Assembly (NCBI GenBank): GCA_903921665.1 | Contig: CAIXQT010000114.1 | Span: forward strand, 1-7,909 | DNA: 7,909 nucleotides | Direction: 5' to 3' | Source of the DNA: an uncultured Opitutia bacterium | GTDB taxonomy: Bacteria; Verrucomicrobiota; Verrucomicrobiia; Opitutales; UBA953 | In this document: piece by piece, positions 1 through 6,262 of the stretch | How the letters are laid out: every line of letters begins with the position of its first letter | How positions within the stretch are numbered: the first letter of the stretch is position 1 | Made by a program: the position numbers and the translations under genes | The notes under the pieces: generated by a model | Databases searched by the model: none | The model's input: only the letters and a program-made list of their open reading frames with translations | Told to the model about the DNA's origin: nothing

Positions 1-1024
1 CGCGCAGATGGCCTTCCAGGATGACGAGGTCCTCGACGGGCGGCGGCATGAAGCCGTCCGCGAACGGAGCCAGGGATTCCGGGCCGACGACGATGCCGGC
101 GGCCTGCCGCGGGCCGACGACCGCGCGCGCCCAAGGGTCGACGATTTGCGTCTCACCGAAGCGCTCCTGCGTACCCGCTTCGCTGGAGGTGACGGAAATC
201 CAATAATGGCAACCGGCCAGGTTTTCGGGCTGCGTCGCCGACCAAGCACCCTGCCCCTCGGGCTTGAGGGCGAGCAGGTGATGCGCGCCGCCGACTGTAT
301 TGCGCCAGCTGACTTCGACCGTACGCGCCCGCGGAGCAAAGACTCGGAACTGCGTCGAGTCGGAGACGACGAGCGCGCCGAAGTTGCCCGGCGGCTCCAA
401 GACGTCGAGCGGATCGGAAGCCAGGATGTCGCCGAGCTCGAGGAGTTCAGGCGTCTCGAAGATCATCCGCAGCGGCGCGGCGGCCGGGTCGGCGTCCGCC
501 GCATGGAAACGAAAGACGTGCTTGTCGGTGCGGAGCCGGGAGACAGCCAGGTTACGATGATTGGCGGCGGAACGCAGGATGTTATCCGCATCATGCGGCG
601 GCTCGACCCAGCGGCCGCCGTCACGCAGGAACTTGAACTCGACCTCCTCGGCCGAACCAAGGACGTCATCGACGGCGACGCTCAGTTCGAAGCCTTCAGC
701 GCCCGCGACGCAGACGGGACGGAGGACCCAACGCTCCATGTCGACGGCCTTGCCCCAATCGTTGAACGGACCGGCGACGCTCACCGTGCCGTCGGCGACC
801 TCCGGGCAAAGAGCCTTCCAGAAAAAGAAATGCACGCGGCCGGCTTCCAGCCAATGACCCGAGCGCAAAGCCCAGGCACGGGCATCGGCGGGCTCCAGCA
901 GGGTCAGCCGTGCGGGCGGATTCAAGGAGAGCGGCGGCAGCCCGGGACCGTCCCAGTCCCTGGTGAGCATGACGAGTCCGGAGACCTTCGTCTCCCAGCG
1001 TGCGCTGGCCAGCTCTCTCGTCAT
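1..1024 (-). CDS. GH13 pullulanase/debranching-type enzyme, N-terminal part (runs off left edge)
   Basis: This gene reads right to left; 341 codons are visible and there is no stop before the window ends. Residues about 77-146 look like an AMPK/CBM48-type glycogen-binding beta-sandwich, with AGPFNDWG (84-91) and a later EFKFLRDGGRW strand (129-139). Residues about 213-315 form a second, isoamylase-N-like domain (TQFRVFAPRARTVEVSW, then DPWARAVVGP). The visible end, EDLVILEGHLR (331-341), matches the segment that opens the GH13 TIM barrel (usual form xVIYExHxRD). The catalytic Asp/Glu/Asp lie beyond the window. The family hydrolyses or transfers alpha-glucan chains; pullulanase or glycogen debranching is my preferred role, but a GH13 amylase or branching-type enzyme is possible. 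The start is the first in-frame ATG after a TGA at 1127-1129; an ATG at 970 is the alternative. Neither has a convincing ribosome site. It is divergent from the methyltransferase. No signal peptide is evident, so it is probably cytoplasmic. Confidence 0.85.
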   Translation of the reverse strand, partial: MTRELASARWETKVSGLVMLTRDWDGPGLPPLSLNPPARLTLLEPADARAWALRSGHWLEAGRVHFFFWKALCPEVADGTVSVAGPFNDWGKAVDMERWVLRPVCVAGAEGFELSVAVDDVLGSAEEVEFKFLRDGGRWVEPPHDADNILRSAANHRNLAVSRLRTDKHVFRFHAADADPAAAPLRMIFETPELLELGDILASDPLDVLEPPGNFGALVVSDSTQFRVFAPRARTVEVSWRNTVGGAHHLLALKPEGQGAWSATQPENLAGCHYWISVTSSEAGTQERFGETQIVDPWARAVVGPRQAAGIVVGPESLAPFADGFMPPPVEDLVILEGHLR

Positions 1025-1107
1025 CAACGCCAAGAGGAAGGGCGGAAAAAGTTTTGGCGAGCAAAAGCGGGCTTCCCTCCCGGCCGAGGGTTCACCACGA
1101 TGCCTGC
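1025..1107. promoter_or_regulatory. Divergent intergenic region with inverted repeat
   Basis: This 83-bp gap separates the divergent GH13 and methyltransferase genes, so promoters for both should lie here or inside the flanking gene ends. It contains a 6-bp perfect inverted repeat, CGCCAA (1028-1033) and TTGGCG (1054-1059), extendable to 8 bp with one G-T pair, close to the GH13 start codon. I found no convincing -35/-10 pair on either strand. That it regulates either gene is an inference from position only. Confidence 0.35.
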
Positions 1108-1986
1108 GTGGAAATAAGCGTACTAGTCAGCGACTGGGAGGGACATCGCCTCCTCGACTCCGGCGACGGGTTCAAACTCGAGGAGATCGGCGGCGTGCGC
1201 ATGATCCGCAGCGAGCCCAAGGCCTGGTGGAGCAAATCCCTGCCCGCCGCCGAATGGGCCCGGGCCGTCGCCGAACACGAAGAAGGCGGCCGCGAAGGCC
1301 GCTGGAAGCTCAAGGGCAACTGCCCCAAAGAATGGGAGACCAAGCTCGGCAAGCTCCGCTTCCAGCTCCGGTTCATGGATAATTCCAAGCAGTTCGGCGT
1401 CTTCGCCGAACAGTCGCCGCACTGGAAATGGGTCGCTTCGCGCCCGCAGAAGCTCGAACCCCGCCCCCGGCTGCTCAATCTCTTCGGCTACACCGGCGCC
1501 GCCTCGCTCGTCGCGGCCCAAGCCGGCTGGCACGTGACCCATGTCGACGCCTCCAAGCCCGCCGTGGCCTGGGGCCGCCGCAACCAGGAGCTCTCGGGCA
1601 TGGCCCAGGAGCCGATCCGCTGGATCATCGAGGACGCGATGACGTTCGTGAAGCGCGAGGTGAAACGCGGCAACAAATACGAAGCCATCATGCTCGACCC
1701 GCCCGCCTTCGGCCGCGGGCCCACGGGCGAGTTCTGGAAGGTCGAGCGCGACCTCGCGCCTTTGCTCCGAGCCTGCCGTGAACTGCTGTCGCCCGAGGCC
1801 CAGTTCATCTTGCTCACGGTCTACACGATCGACGCGTCCTCCATCCTTTGCCACAACCTGCTCGAGGAGAACACCCGCGGCCTCGGCGGCAAGGTCGACA
1901 TCGGCGAGTTGGCCCTGAAGCAGGAAGATACCGGTCGCCTCCTCCCGCTTTCACTCTGGGGACGCTGGACTTCGGGCAAGGCATAA
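1108..1986 (+). CDS. Class I SAM-dependent methyltransferase (RlmI/RlmK-like, probable RNA methyltransferase)
   Basis: The product is 292 residues from the GTG start. The N-terminal third holds the family-type opening HRLLDSGDG and the segment FGVFAEQSPHWKW, seen just before the Rossmann fold in RlmI/RlmK-like enzymes. The SAM-binding motif I is NLFGYTGAAS (124-133), followed by the acidic DASK (147-150), EDAMTF (175-180) and the motif IV DPPAFGRG (197-204). Family members methylate RNA bases, usually rRNA; the base targeted here cannot be read from sequence. I see no PUA domain, and the SCS motif carrying the catalytic cysteine in m5C-forming RlmI relatives appears replaced by TVYTIDAS, which argues against an m5C enzyme. 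I chose GTG 1108 because it gives a family-like N-terminus and avoids the divergent gene; an in-frame ATG at 1000 would overlap that gene, and ATG 1201 would delete the conserved opening. No clear ribosome site precedes any of these. Confidence 0.8.
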   Translation: MEISVLVSDWEGHRLLDSGDGFKLEEIGGVRMIRSEPKAWWSKSLPAAEWARAVAEHEEGGREGRWKLKGNCPKEWETKLGKLRFQLRFMDNSKQFGVFAEQSPHWKWVASRPQKLEPRPRLLNLFGYTGAASLVAAQAGWHVTHVDASKPAVAWGRRNQELSGMAQEPIRWIIEDAMTFVKREVKRGNKYEAIMLDPPAFGRGPTGEFWKVERDLAPLLRACRELLSPEAQFILLTVYTIDASSILCHNLLEENTRGLGGKVDIGELALKQEDTGRLLPLSLWGRWTSGKA

Positions 1987-1997
1987 GCCCCGGCATT

Positions 1998-2046
1998 GGG
2001 CCGCATTAGGCCCGAAGGTGGTTTAAATAGTTTCCAACCGGGGGCC
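1998..2046 (+). promoter_or_regulatory. Foldable leader sequence upstream of trpE with competing hairpins
   Basis: In the 80-bp gap before trpE, GGCCC (2009-2013) can pair either with GGGCC at 1998-2002 (6-nt loop) or with GGGCC at 2042-2046. The second option is extended by an inner stem, GGTGG (2017-2021) with CCAACC (2034-2039, one A bulged). The two folds exclude each other. No T-run follows either, so neither is a standard intrinsic terminator. It could be a trpE leader structure, the 3' end of the methyltransferase message, or chance in GC-rich DNA. Confidence 0.25.
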
Positions 2047-2066
2047 GATGCCTTCTAAATGGCGTC

Positions 2067-3563
2067 GTGAGCCTTGTCCCTGACCAAGCTACCTTCCGCC
2101 AGTTGGCCCAGAAGTCCGACCTGATTCCGGTCTGCCTCGATATGATGGCTGACCTAGAGACGCCGGTGTCGGTCTACGCCCGCCTCCGCGCCCTGGGCTC
2201 ACCCTTCCTTTTCGAGTCCGTCACGGGCGGCGATAAACTCGGCCGCTATAGCTTCTGCGGCGCCTCCCCGGCGATGACCCTCACCGCCTGGGAAGACCGC
2301 ACCGAGATCACCCGACGCGATGGCTCCAAGGAGACGATCCCGACGCCGGCCGATCCGCTGACCCTGGTGAAGAAGGAACTCTCCGGCCTCCGCGTCGCCA
2401 AGGTCCCTGGCCTTCCTCCGTTCGTCGGCGGTATGGTCGGCATGGTCGGCTACGAATACGTCCATCGCATCGAGCCCACGGTCCCGAAGCCCGCCAAGGA
2501 TCCGGCCGGCACCCCCCTGCTCCACTTCATGCTGGTCGACCGCGTCGTCGCCTTCGACAACGCCCGCCAGACCCTGCGCCTCATCGTCAACGCCCGCGTG
2601 AAGTCTCCGGCCGACGCGGACGCCGCCTGGGATGCCGCGAAGAAGGAACTCGAGTCCCTCCGCGCCGTCATCACCGGACCACGCGCCGCCGTGGCCGCCG
2701 AACTTCCTGCCGTCGCCGAGTTCGCGAGCGGCAAGGCCAACGTCAACCAAGCAGACTTCGAAGCCGCCATCCGCAAGACGCAGGAATACATCCGGGCCGG
2801 AGATTGCGTGCAAGTCGTGCTCTCGCGCCGTACCGACGTCGCCTACAAGGGCGACCCGCTCGACCTCTACCGCGTGCTCCGCCACGTGAACCCTTCGCCC
2901 TACATGTTCGTCATGGAGACCGGCCGCGGCTTCGACGTCGTGGGCGCTTCGCCGGAAGTGAACGTCCGCCTCACCGGCCGCCTTTGCGAAATCCGTCCCA
3001 TCGCCGGCACCCGCCCCCGTGGCGCCGACGAAGCGGGCGACCGCCAGCTGGAAGCCGAACTGCTCGCCGACCCGAAGGAACGCTCCGAGCACCTGATGCT
3101 CGTCGATCTCGCCCGCAACGACCTCGGGCGCGTCTGCGTCCCCGGCTCCGTCAAGGTGCCCGACTACGCCATCGTCGAGCGCTACTCGCACGTGATGCAC
3201 ATCGTCTCGCAGGTCGAAGGCCAGCTCTCTCCCGAAAAGGACGCTTTCGACCTCTTCCGCGCGACGTTCCCGGCCGGCACCCTTTCCGGTGCGCCCAAGG
3301 TGCGCGCCATGCAGGTGATCTCCGAACTCGAAGGTGAACGCCGCGGCGTCTACGGCGGCGCCGTCGGCTACTTCGGCTTCGATGGCGGCCACGACTCGTG
3401 CATCGTCATCCGCACCGCCTCGCTCCGCGACGGCGTCGCCAGCATCCAGGCCGGGGCTGGCGTGGTCGCCGATTCCGTGCCGACTTCCGAGTACGAAGAA
3501 ACCATCAATAAGTCCAAGAGCGTCCTCCGCGCCCTTGGGCTTGCCTCCGGACTACGCTCCTAA
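2067..3563 (+). CDS. trpE: Anthranilate synthase component I
   Basis: TrpE converts chorismate to anthranilate, using ammonia from the TrpG glutaminase, in the first committed step of tryptophan synthesis in the cytoplasm. The product is 498 residues, a normal full length. The N-terminal domain carries FLFES (47-51), equivalent to the LLES tryptophan-feedback motif. The chorismate-binding domain shows PIAGTRPRG (311-319), DPKERSEHLMLVDLARNDLG, VMHIVS with the expected catalytic His378, GTLSGAPK (404-411) and the metal-binding SEYEET near 474-479. Ala313 in PIAGT points to TrpE rather than PabB, which usually has PIKGT. The GTG start gives a correct N-terminus, but no Shine-Dalgarno sequence is obvious. 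A four-codon ATG frame ending in TGA overlaps this GTG (GTGA), which could allow coupling. No trpG/trpD follows; instead a sigma factor begins 11 bp downstream, so TrpG must be encoded elsewhere. Feedback inhibition by tryptophan is likely from the intact motif. Confidence 0.96.
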   Translation: MSLVPDQATFRQLAQKSDLIPVCLDMMADLETPVSVYARLRALGSPFLFESVTGGDKLGRYSFCGASPAMTLTAWEDRTEITRRDGSKETIPTPADPLTLVKKELSGLRVAKVPGLPPFVGGMVGMVGYEYVHRIEPTVPKPAKDPAGTPLLHFMLVDRVVAFDNARQTLRLIVNARVKSPADADAAWDAAKKELESLRAVITGPRAAVAAELPAVAEFASGKANVNQADFEAAIRKTQEYIRAGDCVQVVLSRRTDVAYKGDPLDLYRVLRHVNPSPYMFVMETGRGFDVVGASPEVNVRLTGRLCEIRPIAGTRPRGADEAGDRQLEAELLADPKERSEHLMLVDLARNDLGRVCVPGSVKVPDYAIVERYSHVMHIVSQVEGQLSPEKDAFDLFRATFPAGTLSGAPKVRAMQVISELEGERRGVYGGAVGYFGFDGGHDSCIVIRTASLRDGVASIQAGAGVVADSVPTSEYEETINKSKSVLRALGLASGLRS

Positions 3564-3574
3564 GACGCACGCCC

Positions 3575-4711
3575 GTGCCTAAGTCGAAGCCCCAGAAGAG
3601 CGCCAAGAAGAAGGCGACGCCTGCGGGTAAGCCGTCGAAGGAGCCCAAGAAGCTGCCGCTTCCGGCCAAGGTGGTCGACCGCATCGCTGCCAAGCCTGCC
3701 GCCGCAAAGCCTACCCCTACCCCTGACCTGGATCCCACCGAGCCTGGCCTGCCGTGGGAAGAGCTGTCGACGGAGGAGCGTTCGCCGATCCGCTATTACC
3801 TCGACCAGATCGGCAAGACGCCGCTGCTGACGCTCGAAGAGGAGACCGCCCTCGCCCGCCGCGTGCTCAAGGGCGACGAAGCCGCACGCCAGAAGATGAT
3901 CCAGTCGAACCTCCGCCTGGTCGTGCGCATCGCCAAAGACTACGATAATTTCGGCCTCTCGCTCATGGACCTCATCAGCGAAGGCAACTTCGGCCTGATC
4001 AAAGCCGTCGAACGCTTCGACCCCGACAAGGGCGGCAAGCTCAGCACCTACGCCTCCTGGTGGATCAAGCAGGCCATCAAGCGCGCCTTGGCCTCGAACG
4101 GGAAGACGATCCGACTACCGGTGCATATGGTCGACCGCATCGCACAGATGCGCCGCATCACGGCCCGATTGACCGCCGAGATCGGACGCGAACCGCATAA
4201 CGACGAGATCGCCATGGCGATGGAGATTCCGTTGGCCAAGGTCGTGCACATGCAGTCGATCGCCAACCGGGCGGCCTCGCTCGACCAGCCGGTCGGCGTC
4301 GAAGGCGATGCGACGTTAGGCGACCTGGTGAAGGACGAGTCCGAACGCACGCCTTTCGAGACCCTCCGCGGCAAATCCGACAACGCGGAGATCGCGGAGA
4401 TGCTCTCCGCCTTGGAACCGCGCGAGGCGGAGATCCTGACTCATCGCTTCGGCCTCAACGGCGAAAGCCCGCTGACGCTCGAAGAGGTCGGCGAACGTTT
4501 CAAGCTGACGCGCGAACGCGTCCGCCAGCTCCAGCAGTCCGCCCTCATGCAACTCCGACGCATCATGACCGAACGGCAGAAACTGCTGACGCCGGAAGAC
4601 GTGAAGAAGAACAAACTGGCCGAGGCCCGCTCCGAGGTGCTCAGTGAGTTCTTCCGTTCCAAGGGCGCCGTGACCCCGTCGAAGGTCCGTCCCACCCGCG
4701 AGGGGCTCTGA
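3575..4711 (+). CDS. RNA polymerase sigma-70 factor, RpoD/SigA-like (group 1 or 2)
   Basis: This 378-residue sigma factor directs RNA polymerase to promoters. Residues 1-60 are a Lys/Ala/Pro-rich, probably disordered tail instead of an acidic region 1.1. Region 1.2 follows (about 70-103, SPIRYYLDQIG), then region 2 (about 105-190: NLRLVVRIAKDY, the core-binding segment DLISEGNFGLIKAVERFD, and STYASWWIKQAIKRAL). Region 3 is at about 190-255 and region 4 at about 268-332, with the helix-turn-helix LTLEEVGERFKLTRERVRQL. A charged 45-residue C-terminal extension follows. In region 2.4 the -10-reading Gln is kept (Q166), but the position of E. coli Thr440 is Lys169. The -35-reading TRERVRQ is intact. 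It is too complete for an ECF sigma. It could be the housekeeping factor or an RpoS/SigB-like second factor; the short length and missing region 1.1 favour the latter slightly. It starts at GTG 11 bp after trpE and is probably cotranscribed. Confidence 0.92.
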   Translation: MPKSKPQKSAKKKATPAGKPSKEPKKLPLPAKVVDRIAAKPAAAKPTPTPDLDPTEPGLPWEELSTEERSPIRYYLDQIGKTPLLTLEEETALARRVLKGDEAARQKMIQSNLRLVVRIAKDYDNFGLSLMDLISEGNFGLIKAVERFDPDKGGKLSTYASWWIKQAIKRALASNGKTIRLPVHMVDRIAQMRRITARLTAEIGREPHNDEIAMAMEIPLAKVVHMQSIANRAASLDQPVGVEGDATLGDLVKDESERTPFETLRGKSDNAEIAEMLSALEPREAEILTHRFGLNGESPLTLEEVGERFKLTRERVRQLQQSALMQLRRIMTERQKLLTPEDVKKNKLAEARSEVLSEFFRSKGAVTPSKVRPTREGL

Positions 4712-4724
4712 CCTGCCTGTTTTT

Positions 4725-4737
4725 GGCACCTAGTGCC
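4725..4737. repeat. Short perfect inverted repeat downstream of sigma gene
   Basis: GGCAC, a CTA loop, and GTGCC form a 5-bp stem just after the sigma-factor stop. A T-run lies before it rather than after it, so it does not look like an intrinsic terminator for the plus strand. It could be a protein-binding dyad or an mRNA 3' stabilising hairpin. Confidence 0.35.
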
Positions 4738-4746
4738 TAAGATAAG

Positions 4747-4766
4747 CCTCCCTCACCGAGGTTTTT
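4747..4766 (+). terminator. Weak candidate intrinsic terminator after the trpE-sigma unit
   Basis: CCTC (4751-4754), an ACC loop and GAGG (4758-4761) are followed directly by five T residues (4762-4766). An alternative pairing uses CCTC at 4747-4750. The stem is only 4 bp, so it would be weak; its position between two transcription units is the main support. Confidence 0.35.
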
Positions 4767-4812
4767 GACCATCTCCGCCCGCGCACGCTGATGGCAGGGG
4801 TCTTGCTTACTT

Positions 4813-6252
4813 ATGAGCATGATTCTTTCCGACTACAAGGGGGCGAACCTCTTCGACGAACTCGTCGACACCTCGGGCAAGATTCGTCCCTACTACCGCA
4901 ACGTCGCCGACAAGCTCACCAGCCTTGGGAACGAAGAACTCAGCCAGAAACTCCGCAGCCTCGAACTGCTCTTCCTGAAACAGGGGATCACCTTCACGGT
5001 CTACGGCGACGAGAAAGGCACGGAGCGCGTCTTCCCGTTCGACCCCTTTCCGCGTGTCGTCCCGGCGAATGAATGGGAACATATCGAGGCGGGTCTCGTC
5101 CAACGGATCACGGCGTTGAACCTCTTCCTCTACGACGTCTACCACGAGCAGCGCATCATCAAGGACGGCGTGATCCCGCCTGAGGTCGTCTTCGGCGCTT
5201 CGCATTACCGGCCGGAATTCGTCGGCGTGTCCGTCCCGAAGGACGCGTACATCCACGTCTGCGGCACCGACCTCATCCGCGACCGCGACGGCCGCTACCT
5301 CGTCCTCGAAGACAACGGCCGTTGCCCTTCCGGGGTCTCCTACGTGCTCGAGAACCGCGCGGCGATGAAGCGCGTCTTCCCGCAGCTCTTCGGTGCCAGC
5401 GGCGTGCGCCCGGTCGACACCTATCCCGCCGACCTGCTCGCGACGCTGCGCCATGTGGCCCCGCGCGAGAACCCGAATCCCAACGTGGTCCTGCTGACGC
5501 CGGGGGTGCATAACAGCGCCTACTTCGAACACTCCTTCCTGGCCCGCCAGATGAGCATCGAGATCGTCGAAGGTCGCGACCTGATCGCCCTCGACGGCTT
5601 CGTCTACATGCGCACCACGCGCGGCCTCCGGCAGGTCGATGTCATCTATCGCCGCATCGACGACGACTTCCTCGACCCTCAGGTCTTCCGCAAGGATTCC
5701 TGCCTCGGCGTCCCGGGGCTCGTCGACGCCGTCCGCCGTGGCAACGTGGCGCTGGCCAACGCCATCGGGACGGGCGTGGCCGACGACAAGGTCACGTACG
5801 CCTACGTCCCGGACATGATCCGTTACTATCTCTGCCAGGAGCCGATCCTCGATCAGGTGCCCACCTACCTCGCCTGGCGTGACTCCGATAAGAAATACAT
5901 CCTCGAGAACCTCCCGAAGCTGGTCGTCAAGGCGGCCAACGAAAGCGGCGGCTACGGCATGCTCATCGGCCCGACCGCGACGGCCGCCCAGATCGAGGAA
6001 TTCCGCCAGAAGGTGACCGCCCACCCGCGCAACTACATCGCCCAGCCGGTGGTGAACTTCTCCCAGCACCCCACCCTCGTCGATGGCGGCCTCGAAGGGC
6101 GTCACGTGGACCTACGTCCCTTCGTCCTCTGGGGCGACACCGTCAAGGTGCTCCCTGGCGGCCTCACCCGCGTCGCCCTCACCCGTGGCTCCCTCGTCGT
6201 AAACTCGTCGCAGGGCGGCGGCAGCAAAGACACCTGGGTCCTCGCGGCCTGA
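4813..6252 (+). CDS. Circularly permuted type 2 ATP-grasp protein
   Basis: This 479-residue protein matches the circularly permuted type 2 ATP-grasp family along its full length. ATP-grasp enzymes activate a carboxylate as acyl phosphate and join it to an amine or thiol; the substrate of this branch is unknown. Visible family signatures are ITFTVYGD (59-66) with FPFDPFPRVV, the block around ALNLFLYDVYHEQ (101-113), VLEDNGRCPSGVSYVLENR (164-182), TPGVHNSAYFEHSFLAR (229-245), VDVIYRRIDDDFLDP (275-289), GNVALANAIGTGVADDK (310-326), VVKAANESGGYGML (371-384, with Lys373 a candidate nucleotide-binding residue) and SSQGGGSKDTWVL (465-477). No signal peptide or membrane segment is seen, so it should be cytoplasmic. 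AGGGG at 4796-4800 is 12 nt before the ATG, a rather distant ribosome site. It leads an operon with alpha-E and transglutaminase genes, which recurs across bacteria and supports a joint pathway. It appears complete. Confidence 0.93.
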   Translation: MSMILSDYKGANLFDELVDTSGKIRPYYRNVADKLTSLGNEELSQKLRSLELLFLKQGITFTVYGDEKGTERVFPFDPFPRVVPANEWEHIEAGLVQRITALNLFLYDVYHEQRIIKDGVIPPEVVFGASHYRPEFVGVSVPKDAYIHVCGTDLIRDRDGRYLVLEDNGRCPSGVSYVLENRAAMKRVFPQLFGASGVRPVDTYPADLLATLRHVAPRENPNPNVVLLTPGVHNSAYFEHSFLARQMSIEIVEGRDLIALDGFVYMRTTRGLRQVDVIYRRIDDDFLDPQVFRKDSCLGVPGLVDAVRRGNVALANAIGTGVADDKVTYAYVPDMIRYYLCQEPILDQVPTYLAWRDSDKKYILENLPKLVVKAANESGGYGMLIGPTATAAQIEEFRQKVTAHPRNYIAQPVVNFSQHPTLVDGGLEGRHVDLRPFVLWGDTVKVLPGGLTRVALTRGSLVVNSSQGGGSKDTWVLAA

Positions 6253-6262
6253 CCTCACGGCC

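Noticed and set aside
1000..1107. Upstream ATG extension of the methyltransferase (36 extra codons)
   Set aside because: The extra residues do not resemble the family N-terminus and would overlap the divergent GH13 start. GTG 1108 gives a family-like protein.
8..1117. 369-codon plus-strand open frame
   Set aside because: It lies antisense to the GH13 gene, has a low-complexity Arg/Asp/Gly-rich translation with no recognisable motif, and the opposite strand encodes clear CBM48-like and GH13 sequence.
1123..1854. 243-codon minus-strand open frame
   Set aside because: It is antisense to the methyltransferase, which has a clear SAM-binding motif and DPPAF motif; no motif is seen in the antisense product.
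2048..2083. 11-codon frame with one Trp codon as a trp leader peptide gene
   Set aside because: It has a single Trp codon, overlaps the trpE start rather than preceding it, and has no attenuator terminator. Mentioned as a finding but not called as a gene.
2199..3392. 397-codon minus-strand open frame
   Set aside because: It is fully antisense to trpE, whose motifs are intact. The translation is Gly/Ala/Asp/His-rich, as expected for the complement of GC-rich codons.
4765..4794. Possible sigma-70 promoter for the ATP-grasp operon (TTGACC plus a -10)
   Set aside because: The -35 is good, but the hexamers at 17 or 18 bp spacing (CTGATG, TGATGG) match TATAAT poorly, so it is not annotated as a promoter.
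4807..6105. 432-codon minus-strand open frame
   Set aside because: It is antisense to the ATP-grasp gene, with a composition typical of shadow frames and no domain signature.
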